Made by a program: the position numbers and the translations under genes | Shown here: positions 33,039-52,000 of the stretch, one piece after another | Layout: each line of letters starts with the position of its first letter | Numbering within the stretch: position 1 is the first letter of the stretch | The notes under the pieces: generated by a model | Told to the model about the DNA's origin: nothing | Databases searched by the model: none | Seen by the model: the letters and a program-made list of their open reading frames with translations, nothing else | Assembly: GCF_019649055.1 (NCBI RefSeq) | Contig: NW_026570265.1 | Coordinates: forward strand, 124,001 to 188,000 | Reading direction: 5' to 3' | DNA from: Paramacrobiotus metropolitanus | Lineage: Eukaryota > Tardigrada > Eutardigrada > Parachela > Macrobiotidae | Length of the DNA: 64,000 nt

Positions 33039-36000
33039 TATGAAGATTATTATGAGAACAAATGGGAGTGTTCAAATAATAATAAATGAAAACATGGCAC
33101 AGAGCACATGCGCATGCAGCTGCGGCGATGTTAGGCGCGGATATAATTGATGGGTTGCTGAGTTTAAATTTGCTCGGCCCTCGCGCGCTTCAGATGGACA
33201 ATGATGGATTGCGGCCGGGAACACTAGAGAGAGGGAGAATTAATCGCTTGATCAGATTGAGGATATGAAGAGGATTATTCCGGTCCCGGAGATTCCAATT
33301 TCACATCCACAACTACAAACAGACAATTTTCAGTCTTTACTGCCGACGAGAATTAGCAAAATTCCTGTACAATATTTTCAGAGGCGCGCATAACGTAAAG
33401 CCTTGTTCGTCGGACAAAGAATACGAAATGAAACATCAACAGGAATTTCGTGCAAACAGTCTCGTGTTTAATCAAGTCCACTATCTTTTTGAAGTTATTG
33501 TTTAGCCAACATAAATATCCGCATGACTTTTGCGCGCATGCAAGCCATATAGCATACGGACTACATACTGCCTCATGGGCATTTTAGACACAGTGCTAAC
33601 ACAAGATGCCGTAAGTCAGATGGCATAACTGATCATTGCCACAAAACCTGTTAGCCATAAAAGCATAAATCAACGCTTTCACACGATTTAAACTATTACC
33701 TTTAGCATGGCTGCATTTAAAGTTAGCGTGCTCGAATTCGAATTCCCACTGAACCGTATCTCAGCTAGATCAGCATCGTAAAATTGTGTACTCTCAGAAT
33801 TCCTGTGATAAGGACACGCGACGATGTTTGGAGCTTTGCTGCACGTCCTCGTGTTTTTAGGGATTTCCCGCATACCAAGTTTTAGCCATTGATATTTGAT
33901 ATAATATTATACCACAAGCTGATAGTTACAGATAAAAAGTTCTTGACTAATGCATGCTAAAAACATCGATTACTCAGGAAAGCAAAGCAACGGCAATTAT
34001 TATTACGTTGCTGCCGGCATGAACGCTCATAAGAGTCATAACCACTTACAGATTAAAAGTTTAAAACGTAGCGGCTGCTAAACGGTTCGGTGTGTCGTGT
34101 ACACTATACAGTGACGCACCAAGACTGTTTTAGACCGCCAATGCAAAAAAACAAGTAATCGGTCAGTTTGCTTCAAGTTCACCATTTATTGCTTTAATTT
34201 ACTGTAATTTCTTTATGAACTGTACTAATTTTACTTACATACATCAGTTGCATAAACCATAGTGCACCGCAGCCACATTCAAACTCGGTACAGTATTTGA
34301 GTATCAGGATCAATCTGTCTACCATTCGTCACTAACACTGCCGATCATTAACCCGTACACCACATGTCAAACAAACAAAATCTAATTCAATTCGGGATCT
34401 GTTCCAAAACCACAAAGGGCGAGTTGCCCGGAAAGATTAAAACAACTGATACTGGAAAAAGGGCGATCGCATAAATACACGTACAAACTATTTCCTGGCT
34501 TTCCCTCATAGTAATATGATCACTTGCTTATTACACTATAACCACCCACAGTGGCCGCACTGCTTTTCATAATTATTAATTATCTGCATAGATAAGTTAC
34601 TTAATTATTACCACGACAAAGCCATAATTCCAGTAACAGAAGTCGTAAATCATGCATAATCAATCTTAGGTAACATTCACCGGCAGAAAAATAGATCGTT
34701 TTTGTAACCTCCTACGTCAACGTTGCGAAAGATCGCGATATACAGGGTTACAAGGAATATCGATTAAAAACAGGAAAATTATTCATGCTTTCGTAATAAC
34801 TGGACAACACAGACTTTCTGCTTAAACTTCACGCGCCACCACACCACATCATTATTGTATGCTGTTAATTATTGCCTCTCTGTTGTATCAGTTATCATAC
34901 CAATTGCCGCATACCTTATCGCAAAGTATGAATTACGAAACCTCATTTCCCTTCAATGGGCGTAAATTCATCAGTTCCATATCCATTTACAAACAAACAC
35001 CAGATAACTTATCACAGCAAAATTTGCCAAACAGAAATAAACCAATACAAAGTATGCACACCTGTTTCTAAATTCAACATTTTAAGACACAAGTGAGTGA
35101 ATATCAGAGTGTCACTAACCTGTATGATTTATCGGCAATGGTCAGTTAACTAAACCAGGAAACGAGGTCAGAGCAGTTCCCCAGCGGCAAAACAGAAGCG
35201 TATTAGTGCTGATTAGCCAGTGACTACAGTCCAGTTGGTGTAAGTTGTGGCAGCGCTATCGTCTCTCTTGTGCAACTGGCATCTAGATCTCTCACTCTCA
35301 AAAACGACCGCTATTCAGCAGAAAAGCGGCACAACGTTTTCGCTTTTCTTCCAAATGCTTGGAGAGTTTAAAATCGGCGATGATAACGGTAAACTATGAA
35401 GGACACTTGAGTCTTATCGATTTCGCTAAATCACCATGTCGACTTGACGCGCAATGATTATTAGACCACTTGCAATTCAGACCGGATTTAAGTGTCGCCA
35501 CTGCCAGCTCTTCACCGCAAGCTCAACTGAAAAGCCGGCTATCACAATAGAAATCTTCACAAACGTCCACGGCGAAAATTTACCATTCACAAAGCAGAGA
35601 ATCAATAAGAAGCTACTACAAGAGTAGATTCCTGACGACAGCTCGATGTTCGTTAGATTAAAGAATCCGTTCAAGGAATTGCTCGTAACGGTAATACACA
35701 ATACGGCAATAGGCACTGATTCCACTCTGCATTACAGCACTGATTGTGAGCTTAACGATCGCCGCCGATCGCGATCATCGCACGGATTTGTCCAATAGTT
35801 GTTCGCTGACCACAGAAAACGAGCCCAACTACAAGCGAAGATCGCTGCATCCCGTAAAGAATCGGTAGGACAAGCTAACAGAAATTCTGGGACTATCAAT
35901 AACAGTCGATCGAAGATGGATTCATACAAAACACATCATACGAAACAGCAGGTTCAAATGATCCTGCAGAAGGTTAAAAGAGTTTATCTTTATACGTTAG

Positions 36001-36927
36001 TTTATAGTTTCAGCTCAAGCTGCAAGCAACTTGCATCCAGCTGCAGCCGGATCAAATTTTCTTTTCAACTTGTCGGCGTTTCTATTCAGGAAATTCAGAT
36101 TTAACTGCCAGCAGATGGCCTGTTGCATCTAGTAAAAGCTTCATGAATGACGGATCACAGCCAAAAGAGAAAGCAGACTGTAGTAGCGAATGGATCGACA
36201 TAGCTACGGATAAGGGGTGGATACCCCTTTAATATCTATCTTGCTTGTACGATACTAGTAACTGCATATTTTGCAGTGCTGAAAGCAATTAATTTCGCGC
36301 TCTAGGTACGGTTTAACCGTAAATAAAACATTCCAATGTAAATCACATGAAAATCAACAGAAAAGGAAATTATAAAAACCGACAATTGTTATAATGATCC
36401 ACGCACACCTAATTGTAAAACCGGCACGAGTGTCCAGTACTCTTAGAGACCGCAAAACGTGACCGGCCATAAATGATGAGCGTGATTACTGAGGCGGTGT
36501 CTCTGAACAGTGCACACCTATATGCACATTATGAGCAACCAACCTCGGACGCAAACAGTAAGAGCATTAATTATGCGCTAGCAGTCTAGCACTATGGAAT
36601 TAATTTTTGTATTTTATTTATCTATCATTGGCTCATTAAGTCTAACAGTAAGACTGGATGAGTAAGGGCAACACGACAATTATTACGATTACGGATATGC
36701 CGAGTGTAGAGTACAGTTTCAATATCAGCTCTGTCAATTTTGGTGCCGCTCCAGACGAAGGAAGAGATTGCAACAGATGGCTAATAAAACTCATATTCTT
36801 GACAACTCAAAATTTGTTCACAGGAACATAATGCAAAAACAAAATAACCGGGTAATTTCCAGAACACATTAACACAAAAACATAAACTCGAATAACTGCG
36901 CCACAAAATCGCAAAACGAGACAAATT
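33039..36927. other. Long gene-poor stretch
   Basis: No confident gene in about 3.9 kb. The best candidate is a minus-strand frame at 35477-35725 (about 82 residues, two hydrophobic stretches, preceded by an acceptor-like TAATGCAG); it has no ATG of its own and no partner exon I can defend. Otherwise AT-rich with short frames. Confidence 0.4.
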
Positions 36928-39870
36928 TCACGATTCAACCGGGAATATCTTTCCCGGCAACGGTTTATCCCCATTAAGCGGAAGAAAAACACAAATACTA
37001 CGCCAAGAGGTTTTATCAGACGCAGTGTCCAGAGATTCCTTGAGAGGTCCAGAAGTTTCGGGTAACAGAAGCACACAGCCCAAAGCTACAATCGTCATAC
37101 CCCCAAACACCATGAAAGGCAATGAGAAGTCTCCGTACCGGAAATGCACGATCAACGGCCCAAAACTCGAAACCACATACGAAAAGAGGGTGATAAACGA
37201 TACGGCTTCTCCCCGAAGAGATGTAGGATAGCTTTCGTACATCTAAATATTAAACGAACAACATTACAGATACTACATAAACGTATGAAAATTCATTTTA
37301 ATTCTTAGTGCAAAAGTGCCTGTTATACGGCCGTTTCACGCTGGTTTAATGAATATACAGTCAGTTGCATTTTACTATCCAGCAAGGTATTACATGACCG
37401 ATAAAAGGTAAACGACAAACATCATTACATAAGAAAACTCACCATCAATTCCTGCACTGTATATGCACTGGTCATGAACAGACGAGCCAAGCAAAATAAA
37501 ATCAACAGGCTAACATAATGGGTTTCCGCACTCGGGATTCCAGCTGTGCCTAACATGGATGCCACTCCAAACAGTAAGCATAGTAGTAAAGTGATCTTTC
37601 TCCCCAATCGATTAGCTATGGTTTCCGTTAGCAGCGAACTTGGTAGCTCGATTAAACTGGACAACAGCAAATTCAAAAATGGATTGCTTCCAAGGCCTGG
37701 CGCATAGTAGTAGAGTCCAACGTACACTGTGCTGACACAAAAACTCAGATACGACAACAATACTGTCTTTAAAAACACGCTTCGGGTCCTAAATAAATCC
37801 AAAAAGGACGTCTTCGAAAGGTTAGATTCATCTGTGCGTAACCGTAAGGCTTGTAGCTGTGCAACTTTGTCTCCAATCTCCACTGAGTATCTTCGCCGGT
37901 TAAATTTACCGATAACTCGCAAGTATTTTTGCAATTCTTTAAAACGTCCCTCGGATAGCAACCAGCGCGGCGATTCCGGCATTATGGTCCATAAGCCCAG
38001 AAAAAATACTGACGGAAGTACGGAAGCCAGCATAATGATTTTCCAGTAGCGAAAAAAGTATGCAAACCCCACTAGAGCAATACCTCCCATGGTAAAGGCC
38101 ACAGTTATCAAAACGGAATAAGTGATGCGCATACTGGGTGTAATGACTTCCAGACCCAGAGAATACGGAATGGTGTACAACGGATTCGATGGGATCGACG
38201 CCAACGTTGCCAGTGCCACGTACATCGGAAAACTAGACGAGAGAGATACAGCAGGGCCAAATGTCAGCAATAAAACCAGAAACAGGAAGAAGGATTTCTT
38301 TCGGCCGAATTTGTCCGAAATGTATCCTCCAGCAACAATTCCCACGATACCTCCAATGGATGGAACTATGTATCTGGAATAATAAAATAAAATCTGTAAT
38401 TGTTAGTCAACTAACAGCTACCAAAGTTGCAAAAAATTGTAACCAATGGGAAGCAGCAAAACTAGTAAAGACACGATACATTTAAACACACTGAAAAATA
38501 ACTACTGTAATCCGCAACGGGAATACTTTGCATTAGTGTGACAATCTGATAAATTTTCAGACTTTGAAACACAAATTCGCCAGATTCTTACCCTAAAGTC
38601 GGCAAATAGTCATGCTCGCATACGAGATCGAAATCGGTGACTATGCTGGAGTGGAGGAATGACTTATCGTATGTCCATCCCTCAGAACACTTCTTTAATC
38701 TGGTGTTTTTCATCACAGTCCCGTTCAAGAATGGAACAACTGACTTTTCCCAGTATATCCAGATGTCCACACTTCCGCGTAGTCCACATCATACATGCAG
38801 CATTTACTGACGCGTGACTCCTCGGTGGATCCACAGGAATCCGATTGCGACGGAACATAAGAGGAATTTCCTTTTACCAACGAATTATTTTTCGGAATCG
38901 TACACCAGTACTCGGCCGAAGACGCAACCAAAAAGATCTACAAATAAACCCAACCTTCGGTAATCAAATGATCACCAATTTCCGATTAAACATAACAAAC
39001 TCACCCAGCTGCTCCCCAGCACACCATTAGCGAAGATTGCCGGTAGCACAACCAAGAAAACAACCAGCTTCTGGTATTTGCCAAAACCACCAAGGTCATC
39101 TAGAATCTCTTCAAATTTCGTTCCAATGTCCACATCCACGTCCGCGCTATCACTGCCAGGCTGCACGATGGTGGAATTCGAATCGCTTGATGAGATTAAG
39201 CTGGCGTTACTTTTTTCTTCCCTGAAAAAGGATGAACTGCTGTGCTGCTTTCAGACATAAATAAAAACAGTGTACAGTTGGTCGGGTTAGCAAACTACTG
39301 TGCGAACTTAAATTATGAAATAATTCAATTAACGATGACTGTGTGAAAAACAGAAAACAAGCGCAAGATAATTGAATGCCAAAAGACACAGACAAAAGCA
39401 GAACACCGTAGGTAATCTTTACTTGGACAAGAAAAAGAAACGTCTATTCAAGTGCCTGGAAGAAATTGCCTATGGCAAAAATTACTGAACACCGAAACGC
39501 ATCATAACTTTTACACTAAGTTTATAAATCGGCGACTGGCTGCACCGTTAAGCTCCGTCTAAAAAATATAGGAATTAATTATTAATGTAATTTTTTTTCT
39601 TGCGAAAATATGAAGACTAAAACTAAATCGTCAGAAAACTGCTGACGCTCAAAAAGACAATGATCGACATCTATTACTGCACAGACAGCACAGTCACCCA
39701 TCAGAATGTTTTCAACTTTTCCTGCTCCAGTTTAGAACCTGTCAACTGTCAAATGACCCAAATCCGATCTTGACTTACGGGTTTGCATCGGATGTCGCTG
39801 ACTCTTCCGTCGACCCTATAGGTGGTGGGTCGTCGTCTCCGGCTTCGATTCCCTGAGAACTTTCGGCCAT
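36928..39870 (-). CDS. SLC22-type organic ion transporter, paralogue 2, with an apparent one-base deletion
   Basis: Five exons: 39779-39870, 39005-39221, 38592-38937, 37443-38373, 36928-37242; about 633 residues. Marks match paralogue 1: GGFGKYQK, GGYISDKFGRKKS, MPESPRWLLS, ANRLGRK, ESYPTSLRGE. Exon 3 reads EYWCTIP and CCMYDVDYAEV in one frame but EKSVVPFLNG and CSEGWTYD in another; its 346 bases are one short of what flanking phases need. The switch lies about 38741-38785 in the extracellular loop. A 29-base GT-AG segment there would fix the frame but is too short for an intron. The first exon follows an acceptor, implying a 5' UTR intron. A second possible start exon (ATG at 39256-39258) also joins in phase through a 50-base intron, so alternative N-termini are possible. 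Confidence 0.88.
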
Positions 39871-40847
39871 CTAATCAAACAAACATAACAAAATAATGGA
39901 AAGCGAAGTCGTGCATCTGTGTCATTTCCAATCAGGAATTAACATGAGCTGAACTGATCGGCATAGAACAATGGCAATGCTGTCACATTCAAGTTCAACC
40001 GTAGACACAACGGCTCCAGTGTCGCACGATTCCGAAAACCTCGCATTCAGTAACCACCAAATTGTAATAGATTCAGCATGTCAAAAAACCAATAATTAAT
40101 GATAGATCAGCAATTACTTAAATAACGTTCTGATGATTCTGTTATCTTTAACAATGAGCGCCAACGGTAAAACTACGCTCGGGACACTCACTCACCATCC
40201 AGAACTTGGCTGTAAATTAACGTGGCAATCATTAAGGCATCAAATTGCTGCTGAACAAGAGATGGTCAAAGAAACGTGAAGTAAGTCTTTCAGCGCTTTT
40301 AAACTATTTTAATTTCAGTATTATCTAAAACTAAAATTGCCAGTTAAAAAACACCCGAAGTCCAATGATAAACCAGGGAGTACTAATACTTCAAGATCAC
40401 AAGGTTCAGAATGCTGTGCAAAATAACTGACTCATATTTTTGCAGCGATGTTTTGGTTCGCTTTTTCGTCTACGCCTTTACGGCATGTTGAAAGAGGCGG
40501 GCGAGATACCCATTGGTTGGTGTGCCTGATGTTTGAACTGATGACGTGAGCATTTTTACGCCTACTTCCGCTATGCCTTTTAAAAGTAAAACAGCGGTAT
40601 CATTTCATCTCTTTTGTTAAAAAAATGGAACAGTTCCCAAGTTTCAAAGCCTACCAACACCGAATACATTCAATGGAAGTCAATTTGCACATTAACCAAA
40701 AAGGCGCAGACAGCGCCGTTACACAGAGCTTAACTGTAACAACCCACCTGACAAATGGTGTGTAGAAATACGGAAGAAAACATGTTTCAAAGACAAAAAT
40801 TTACTTCTAATGTATTTTGAAAAATACCAGAAAAAGCAGTTATGTTT
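39871..40847. other. Intergenic; upstream of SLC22 paralogue 2 and downstream of MCM2
   Basis: No coding exon is supported. It should contain the SLC22 5' UTR exon and promoter and the MCM2 3' UTR. Confidence 0.4.
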
Positions 40848-44576
<3,729 letters not shown>

Positions 44577-45478
44577 GTCTGATACTGACAGCGACTGTTA
44601 AGTAGTCTGCGAACCGTAGTCGGATTAGAACAGATATGCCATTACTCCTCAGGAGCTTTCAATTCATAGCACATCTGACATAGGACACTCCAATTTAAAG
44701 CGTCACCCAGTCAGGCTAAAAGTTTACTGCAACATTACCTGCGTTTTGCAAACAGAAAACCTTTCGGAACCGAATTCACTTGTGACTTCTCACTTCTGGC
44801 TTCGGAGTCAGATGGCGCTGACACAACCAGTTCACTATTAACCAACTCATAAAAGAATGAGCAAAGACCCGCAAAGTTCTAAAGTTTAAATTGTAATTTG
44901 TAAAACTTCTGTAAAACATTAAAATCAAAATTTTAGAAGCAGTTTTGCTTCGAGTTCTATAAAAGTATAAAACTTCGTAAGTCAAAAGAGAAAGCAAGCA
45001 TTTACGGCGTTCTCGCTTTGTTTGTCTTCTGCTGACTGACTGCAGCCCGCCGATATTATAACTGTGCCAAACAGTTCATCATCACATCCAAATTCCGTGG
45101 GAAGCCGATCGTCACAACGCAGAGCAGGTGCCATTCCTTGTTCAGAGCACGTATTTCTTGCACATTCTTTTTGAATAAGCAATTCTTAAATTTTAACAGC
45201 CCTCGCGCAGTCGTCCCTGATTCGATCCGTGATCCGTTCAAACCCGAACACTATCCTCGTTGGTCAAACTGAGGGATTGATGTCAAAGTTCTAAGTCGGA
45301 ATAAATTGAAGAAGTTTCCCAAATTTCTCCTCAGTGTCGGACTTCGACTTTTCACTCCGCCTGCGTTTGTGGCTGACGCGAACGTCCTTGCAATTGTTTT
45401 ACCAGGGAGACCTGTTCTCGCCTTATTGGCGCCCATCTATATTTTCGATCCTATCGGCTGTCCTGAGGGATCTGTAAA
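44577..45478. promoter_or_regulatory. Divergent promoter region of MCM2 and DLD
   Basis: About 0.9 kb between outward-pointing start codons, with no supported exon beyond a possible MCM2 5' extension. I see no core element I would defend. Confidence 0.45.
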
Positions 45479-48324
<2,846 letters not shown>

Positions 48325-49046
48325 GATTTTATGTTTTATTAATTTTTGTGCTAGTGGCTTCAAGTTAAGGGTAGCTGTGGTGGCTGTGCTGTACTTTTAA
48401 AGCGGTTTCCGGTCTAGAGTTGGAATTTAGTGCAACAAGGGAAGTTTAGTTTTGCGGTGTTAAAATGTTAAAATTTATGGTTAGAGAAAATTTGGCCACT
48501 GTGATGGGTATTCTTTACTTGCATTTGAAATAAATCGCAAAGTATTTTAACCCGGTTAAGTAAAATAAATATTTAAACCCAGCCAAATCAGGGAAAAATT
48601 CTGATTGTAGTGTAATTTCCACTTTTAAAAATGATCAAGGTATTTTGTGCTCCTTATCGCTGTGTGTAAGTAGTCGTTTCAATACTGTCCTAGCTGTTGA
48701 TAACTACTGAAAGGTAATCGATGTGCGAGTACTGTAGATTGTGTAATACCATCGAGACGTATAAACGCTTACATACTGGTACTGGAAAAACCTGCAAGAG
48801 TCGTAGCACGAAGAACATTACAAAAACTATAACTTTATTTTATTCGAACAATAGAAACCAACAGGGTGACAAAAACTGCGTATTGCGCGACGTATTTGGC
48901 ATGTAAATAAATTACGATTCCCGTAAATTTCTGTCATAAATTTTATGTGCAGAAGAGTTGTCTAAATCCAAAAAGTAAAATAAATTATTAACTGTGCAGG
49001 GCACATACATGACAACGGCTGCAGTCTGTATAGTGTTAACCATTTC
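48325..49046. other. Convergent 3' regions of DLD and the ROCO gene
   Basis: No coding exon. It contains AATAAA for DLD on the plus strand and a minus-strand AATAAA near 48836 that could serve the ROCO gene, so the two transcripts may overlap. Confidence 0.55.
48529..48534 (+). terminator. Polyadenylation signal of DLD
   Basis: AATAAA about 205 bases after the stop codon. Confidence 0.6.
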
Positions 49047-52000
49047 CTACAATATGGCACAAGCACGGCTGCGTGCTTTCGCAGACGTCCCATTGGACCG
49101 GCTTTCTGTATTTCTCCGGGAACGCGGTTCTTCCACCGTCTGATTAACATGAGCAATAGGCGGTGGAGATGGCGATTTCGTGGGCTGAGGCGGAGATTGC
49201 GATGGCGGTGCGGCAGTGGCTGGTGCAGTTGTTTTAATGTCCATCCGTGGACTTTCCACCGGCTGAATGGAAATAACTTCCAAAGAGTTCTTCGCTGAAT
49301 TGACCTTCTGTTCTGAACTCTCCCTAACCATCGTGGTGGTAGCCGGCAATTCTTCAGGTGTTCTTATTAACGTTTCCGGTGGTGGCTTGGACATTTCGGG
49401 CGAAGATGGCCGAAGCGGTCCCGGTGGGCGGGGCGGATACGAGAAGTCCGGACCGGCGTGATTGATCACATCGCCGTTCTTGCCGTCTTCCGGAACGGAC
49501 CAGTTAATACTAATCTTCTTCTTTTTTGTACGCGACTGAGACGGGCTACTTTCTTTACTGCTGATCCCATTCTGTTCAGTCGGCGGGGACAAGCGTAAAT
49601 TTTCCGCGGCTAGCTTTTCTCGTCGCATTAATATCTGCTGGATCCAGTGGGAATAGTCCTGATTGGGTGCAGCTAAAATGCCATACCCATATGTTAGAAG
49701 TATTGAATTCACTATGTACTACGTCCAAAATAACAATTTGGCTTTTACGGCATTTGCGTACGTGAACATGCGCTTTTATGCATTTAATTTAATGGTATCA
49801 ATTTGTGATTCCATTCAGGTACAGTCCTTTGATCTATAATACACTTGCCGCAATAATGGTGACACGGCTGCTTTGCGTTATTAGCAAGTGTATGCCTGTG
49901 CCGTATGGCCCATGCGGGGACTTACGTAAAATACTGGATGGAACTAATTTAGCAATTTCCAGATATTTGTCATCGCCAGCGTCTTTGAATGGAATGTCGT
50001 CCTTTACTTTCGCAGCATGATACACCTTGGCAAGCGTCAACTCCGGTTCGGTATCGATTTTTTCGTCAATATAAAAGATATCACCGTGGGCGACCAGCGA
50101 AGCCTATTAAAAAGCGACAATACAGATTTACAGGATAGGTTCCGGAGGGGAGCATAGCTGACCAGATGGATACTCATGACCCATTGAAAACTCCACATAG
50201 GCCTTGCATTCAAATTGTGTATATTTACCTGCGAGTCAAAATATATTTCCGCTGGAATGGAAACTCATGACTTGACTGTGCGGTACGCACTATATTATCG
50301 ATTTTTTTATGTACAGAGTTATTATATCTATAGTTTTCATCAGCACGGCAGATAGAAAAATTTGGTTGATTTTTTCGTGAGGCACCAGGCTGTAGTATTT
50401 GTGTAAGAACTTATTCAAACTTCACGCCGGTAAAAGTGCAGAAGCCTTAATTACACGCCAGGGCGCGCACTAGTAATCTGAAGCGTCGTACGTACTGTAT
50501 ACTTTTATTGATGGTACGTTCTTTCGAGCACGCGCAAAACGTCCATCTGTTGTTGCCAATCAAAGATTCAAAGAAATGGAATAGAAATATATATGCCGTG
50601 TCGGTTCGGAATTTCTACTTTAAGTTTTATAAACATTGGGTTGATTACTGCAGTTTACAGCCGCGAGTAAGGAAATTTACCGGCAAACCTTCACTCCACC
50701 GGTTGTACAGTACGCAACACCTACTGACCACTTCCTTTGACTTACAGTGGTGCGGATGCCCTGCCAGCTGACAGCCATGAATTCGTTGACGAGATCCATT
50801 ATATAAAACACTTCCAACCACAGCGATTCCAGGAATGACGTGTCATCCTCCTCTTCGGCCGTTACTCTGGCGGATATCTCCAGAAAATCATCATGCTCAC
50901 AAGAGATGAAGAGCAGCATGTCGGATGATTTGGTTAGTACGCCTCGTTTCCAGTAATAGTGATATGAGCATTTTTCAATGAGCATGTTGTTAATCAAGGC
51001 AATCAACCGGGAGGCATTCCCCGGGGGCATCACGGGCAGGAAATACATGTACAGGGACAGCTGGACGTCCCCGCGGAAGGGCCGGCTTGTCCAATTCAAT
51101 TGCTAGACAAAATCAAATCTAATAAACCGCCCTTTCACTGATCATTTCGCCGTAAATAATTGCGAAAAATCTCTGTAAATCTGCCGGATGGAAACATGTG
51201 GCAGAAATGCGCGGCATAGGTTTCGTGATGACGGCAAAAAGGGTTTTTACACCGGCCACTTACTGGTTTCGCATCCGGAAGTAATCCGAGAAGGGGGATC
51301 GCGTATTGCTGTTGGGGCGAGAGGCTGGGAAATGCTGGCAGCGCCAGTGTTTCCGATGCGGTACGCACGGGCCGGCTTGTTGACAACAAGCAAAGATGGA
51401 ACAGAAGACTGCGTATCTGTACAACTTGATCCTCCTCCAACGCATAATCCTGAAAAGTGAACGCCACTGCACTTCAAATCAAGAAATACGTTTGCCACAC
51501 GGCTGCTACATTTCGCTAATTAAAAACGGGATGTGTTTACGTGCAGCATTGTGCGCGTGCGAACTGAAAACTGGCTGAATATTTATGTGTGCCTATTGTA
51601 TTACCATTTAGCACTGTTGACATTGTAATTAATTATGGGATGTTGTAATACAAACCTGCCAAATTAGCGGGAACAGCGATTCCTTGATCAGTCCTTTATT
51701 CGGGATATCTTCCAGTGCCGAGGCTAAAATCTGCGCTTCCGGCGGATGTGCGTTGAGACTCCGGGGCCAAAAGCGTTTCCCTTCGAAGCGGAAGGATTTC
51801 TTCTGATCATCAATATGCAGCGCACATGCGCAGCGCGCTAATACTGACGGATTAATACAGATGAGATCCACAGACTGAATGGTTTGCAGTGCCCGGGCAT
51901 CCAGTATCACTCCCTAGTCATGACATAAAGTCATCAGAGGTTTAACCTAACGTAAACCTATTTGTCCAGACCAATTTCTCTGCAACTATGCAGAGTGCGC

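Noticed and set aside
35477-35929. Possible two-exon membrane protein
   Set aside because: No ATG-initiated first exon or matching donor could be found; left as a note only.
38741-38785. A 29-base intron to repair SLC22 paralogue 2
   Set aside because: It is far shorter than any other intron here, so a frameshift is the simpler reading.
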